Shown here in pieces: positions 63,158 to 64,000 of a stretch of DNA of 64,000 nt. This stretch comes from Oenococcus sp. UCMA 16435. GTDB lineage: Bacteria > Bacillota > Bacilli > Lactobacillales > Lactobacillaceae. A program made the translations under genes and the position numbers. Location of the stretch: positions 1,798,001 to 1,862,000 of the forward strand of contig CP030868.2 of NCBI GenBank assembly GCA_004010835.2, read 5' to 3'. How positions within the stretch are numbered: the stretch's first letter is position 1; every line of letters starts with the position of its first letter. The notes beneath the pieces are model-generated. The model saw nothing but the letters and a program-made list of their open reading frames with translations, was not told where the DNA came from and made no database searches.

Positions 63158-64000
63158 ATGGATACTCGTGAATTCCCTCTAGAGAGGACCCGCAATATTG
63201 GAATTATGGCTCATATCGATGCCGGTAAGACGACAACGACTGAACGTATTCTTTATTACACGGGAAAAATTCATAAAATTGGTGAAACCCATGATGGTGC
63301 TTCGCAAATGGATTTCATGGATCAGGAAAAAGAACGTGGAATTACTATCCAATCAGCTGCAACCACTGCTATTTGGCATGGTTTCCACGAGCAATGGAAA
63401 GATACTCCATACCGTGTTAATATCATCGATACCCCTGGCCACGTTGATTTTACGATTGAAGTTGAACGTTCGTTACGTGTTTTGGATGGGGCGATTGCTG
63501 TTTTGGATGGAGCTGCCGGTGTTGAGCCGCAGACTGAAACCGTTTGGCGTCAGGCAACCACTTATGCTGTTCCACGTCTGGTTTTTGTTAACAAGATGGA
63601 CAAACTGGGAGCTGACTTCCAAATGTCGGTTGATTCACTTAAGGAGCGACTCGATGTTAATGCTAAAGCCATTCAATGGCCAATTGGTGCCGAAGATGAT
63701 TTCGCTGGTGTAATCGACTTGATTCAGCGTGAAGCCTGGTATCCTGACGATAAATTGGGAACCGAATGGGAGAAGCGTCCAATCCCTGATGATTTAAAGG
63801 ATTTAGTTGAAGAGAAGCGTGATGAATTAATTGAAGCGGTTGCTGATGTTGATGATCAACTAATGGAAAAGTATCTTGGTGAAGAGAATATTTCCATCGC
63901 TGATTTAAAGGCGGCTATTCGTCGCGCAACGCTTGCTTTGAAATTCTATCCAGTTTTGGCTGGATCAGCCTACAAAGATAAAGGCGTTCAGCTTTTATTG
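63158..64000 (+). CDS. fusA: Elongation factor G, 5' part (runs off the window)
   Basis: ATG 63158 with AAGGAG eight bases upstream. The first 281 codons read through with G1 [14 protein letters not shown]2 [10 protein letters not shown]3 DTPGHVDF and G4 NKMD. The frame is open to the last base of the window, so the 3' part is missing from the data, not from the genome. EF-G drives translocation and ribosome recycling. Confidence 0.97.
   Translation, partial: MDTREFPLERTRNIGIMAHIDAGKTTTTERILYYTGKIHKIGETHDGASQMDFMDQEKERGITIQSAATTAIWHGFHEQWKDTPYRVNIIDTPGHVDFTIEVERSLRVLDGAIAVLDGAAGVEPQTETVWRQATTYAVPRLVFVNKMDKLGADFQMSVDSLKERLDVNAKAIQWPIGAEDDFAGVIDLIQREAWYPDDKLGTEWEKRPIPDDLKDLVEEKRDELIEAVADVDDQLMEKYLGEENISIADLKAAIRRATLALKFYPVLAGSAYKDKGVQLLL

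Overview
The window is a piece of a low-GC Gram-positive chromosome, most probably Oenococcus (Lactobacillales, Leuconostoc group). This is an inference. It rests on the heterofermentative lactic-acid-bacterium gene set, an L-2-hydroxyisocaproate dehydrogenase resembling the Weissella enzyme, an LmrA/OmrA-type ABC exporter behind a MarR gene, many CcpA-type cre boxes, and heavy gene decay of the kind expected in a lineage known to lack mutS/mutL.

Layout. 1-2300: 3' part of a 23S rRNA gene, 5S rRNA and a terminator. 2390-12220: mostly housekeeping genes. These are a PgpA-type phosphatase behind a tiny leader ORF, ThiD, a YitT protein, an overlapping acyl-adenylate ligase/acyltransferase pair, a P-type ATPase behind a yybP-ykoY (Mn2+) riboswitch-like leader, SprT, long-form HPF and tRNA-Leu(AAG). 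12230-31300: an accessory, decaying region. It has a DHA2 exporter with a TetR gene, ArsC, LysR/EamA, MarR/SDR with clear operators, a CPA2 antiporter and small orphan genes. Among these lie remnants of NUDIX, DHA2-MFS, HIT, ASCH, SDR, MFS, acyltransferase and two GNAT genes, several broken by single in-frame stops. The same region holds many short candidate RNAs. 30600-33850: MarR, ABC exporter and SGNH hydrolase.

34300-38900: a complete trehalose module (EIIA, EIIBC, phosphotrehalase, TreR) with a double cre site and a TreR-type palindrome. 39000-43270: an Fe-type alcohol dehydrogenase lacking one metal ligand, small orphan proteins, and a 1.7-kb strip of candidate small RNAs with two copies of an unusual inverted-repeat promoter. 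43275-52650: signal peptidase I, a KdsA-KdsD pair (Kdo-8-phosphate synthesis, unexpected in a Gram-positive), Zn-ADH, CcpN-like regulator with PPDK, and an NmrA-like/TetR divergent pair. 52800-64000: a surface protein, L-HicDH, comFA-comFC, secA, 6S RNA (minus strand), yigZ-rarA, and the start of the str operon (rpsL, rpsG, fusA, which runs off the end).

How the parts fit: carbon control is the common thread. cre boxes lie at the trehalose operon, treR, PPDK and an unexplained structured RNA, and cre-like half sites lie in the two repeated RNA promoters. The strongest candidates for undescribed biology are the kdsA-kdsD operon in a bacterium not expected to make LPS, and the recurring short transcription units with a hairpin at the 5' end and an intrinsic terminator at the 3' end.
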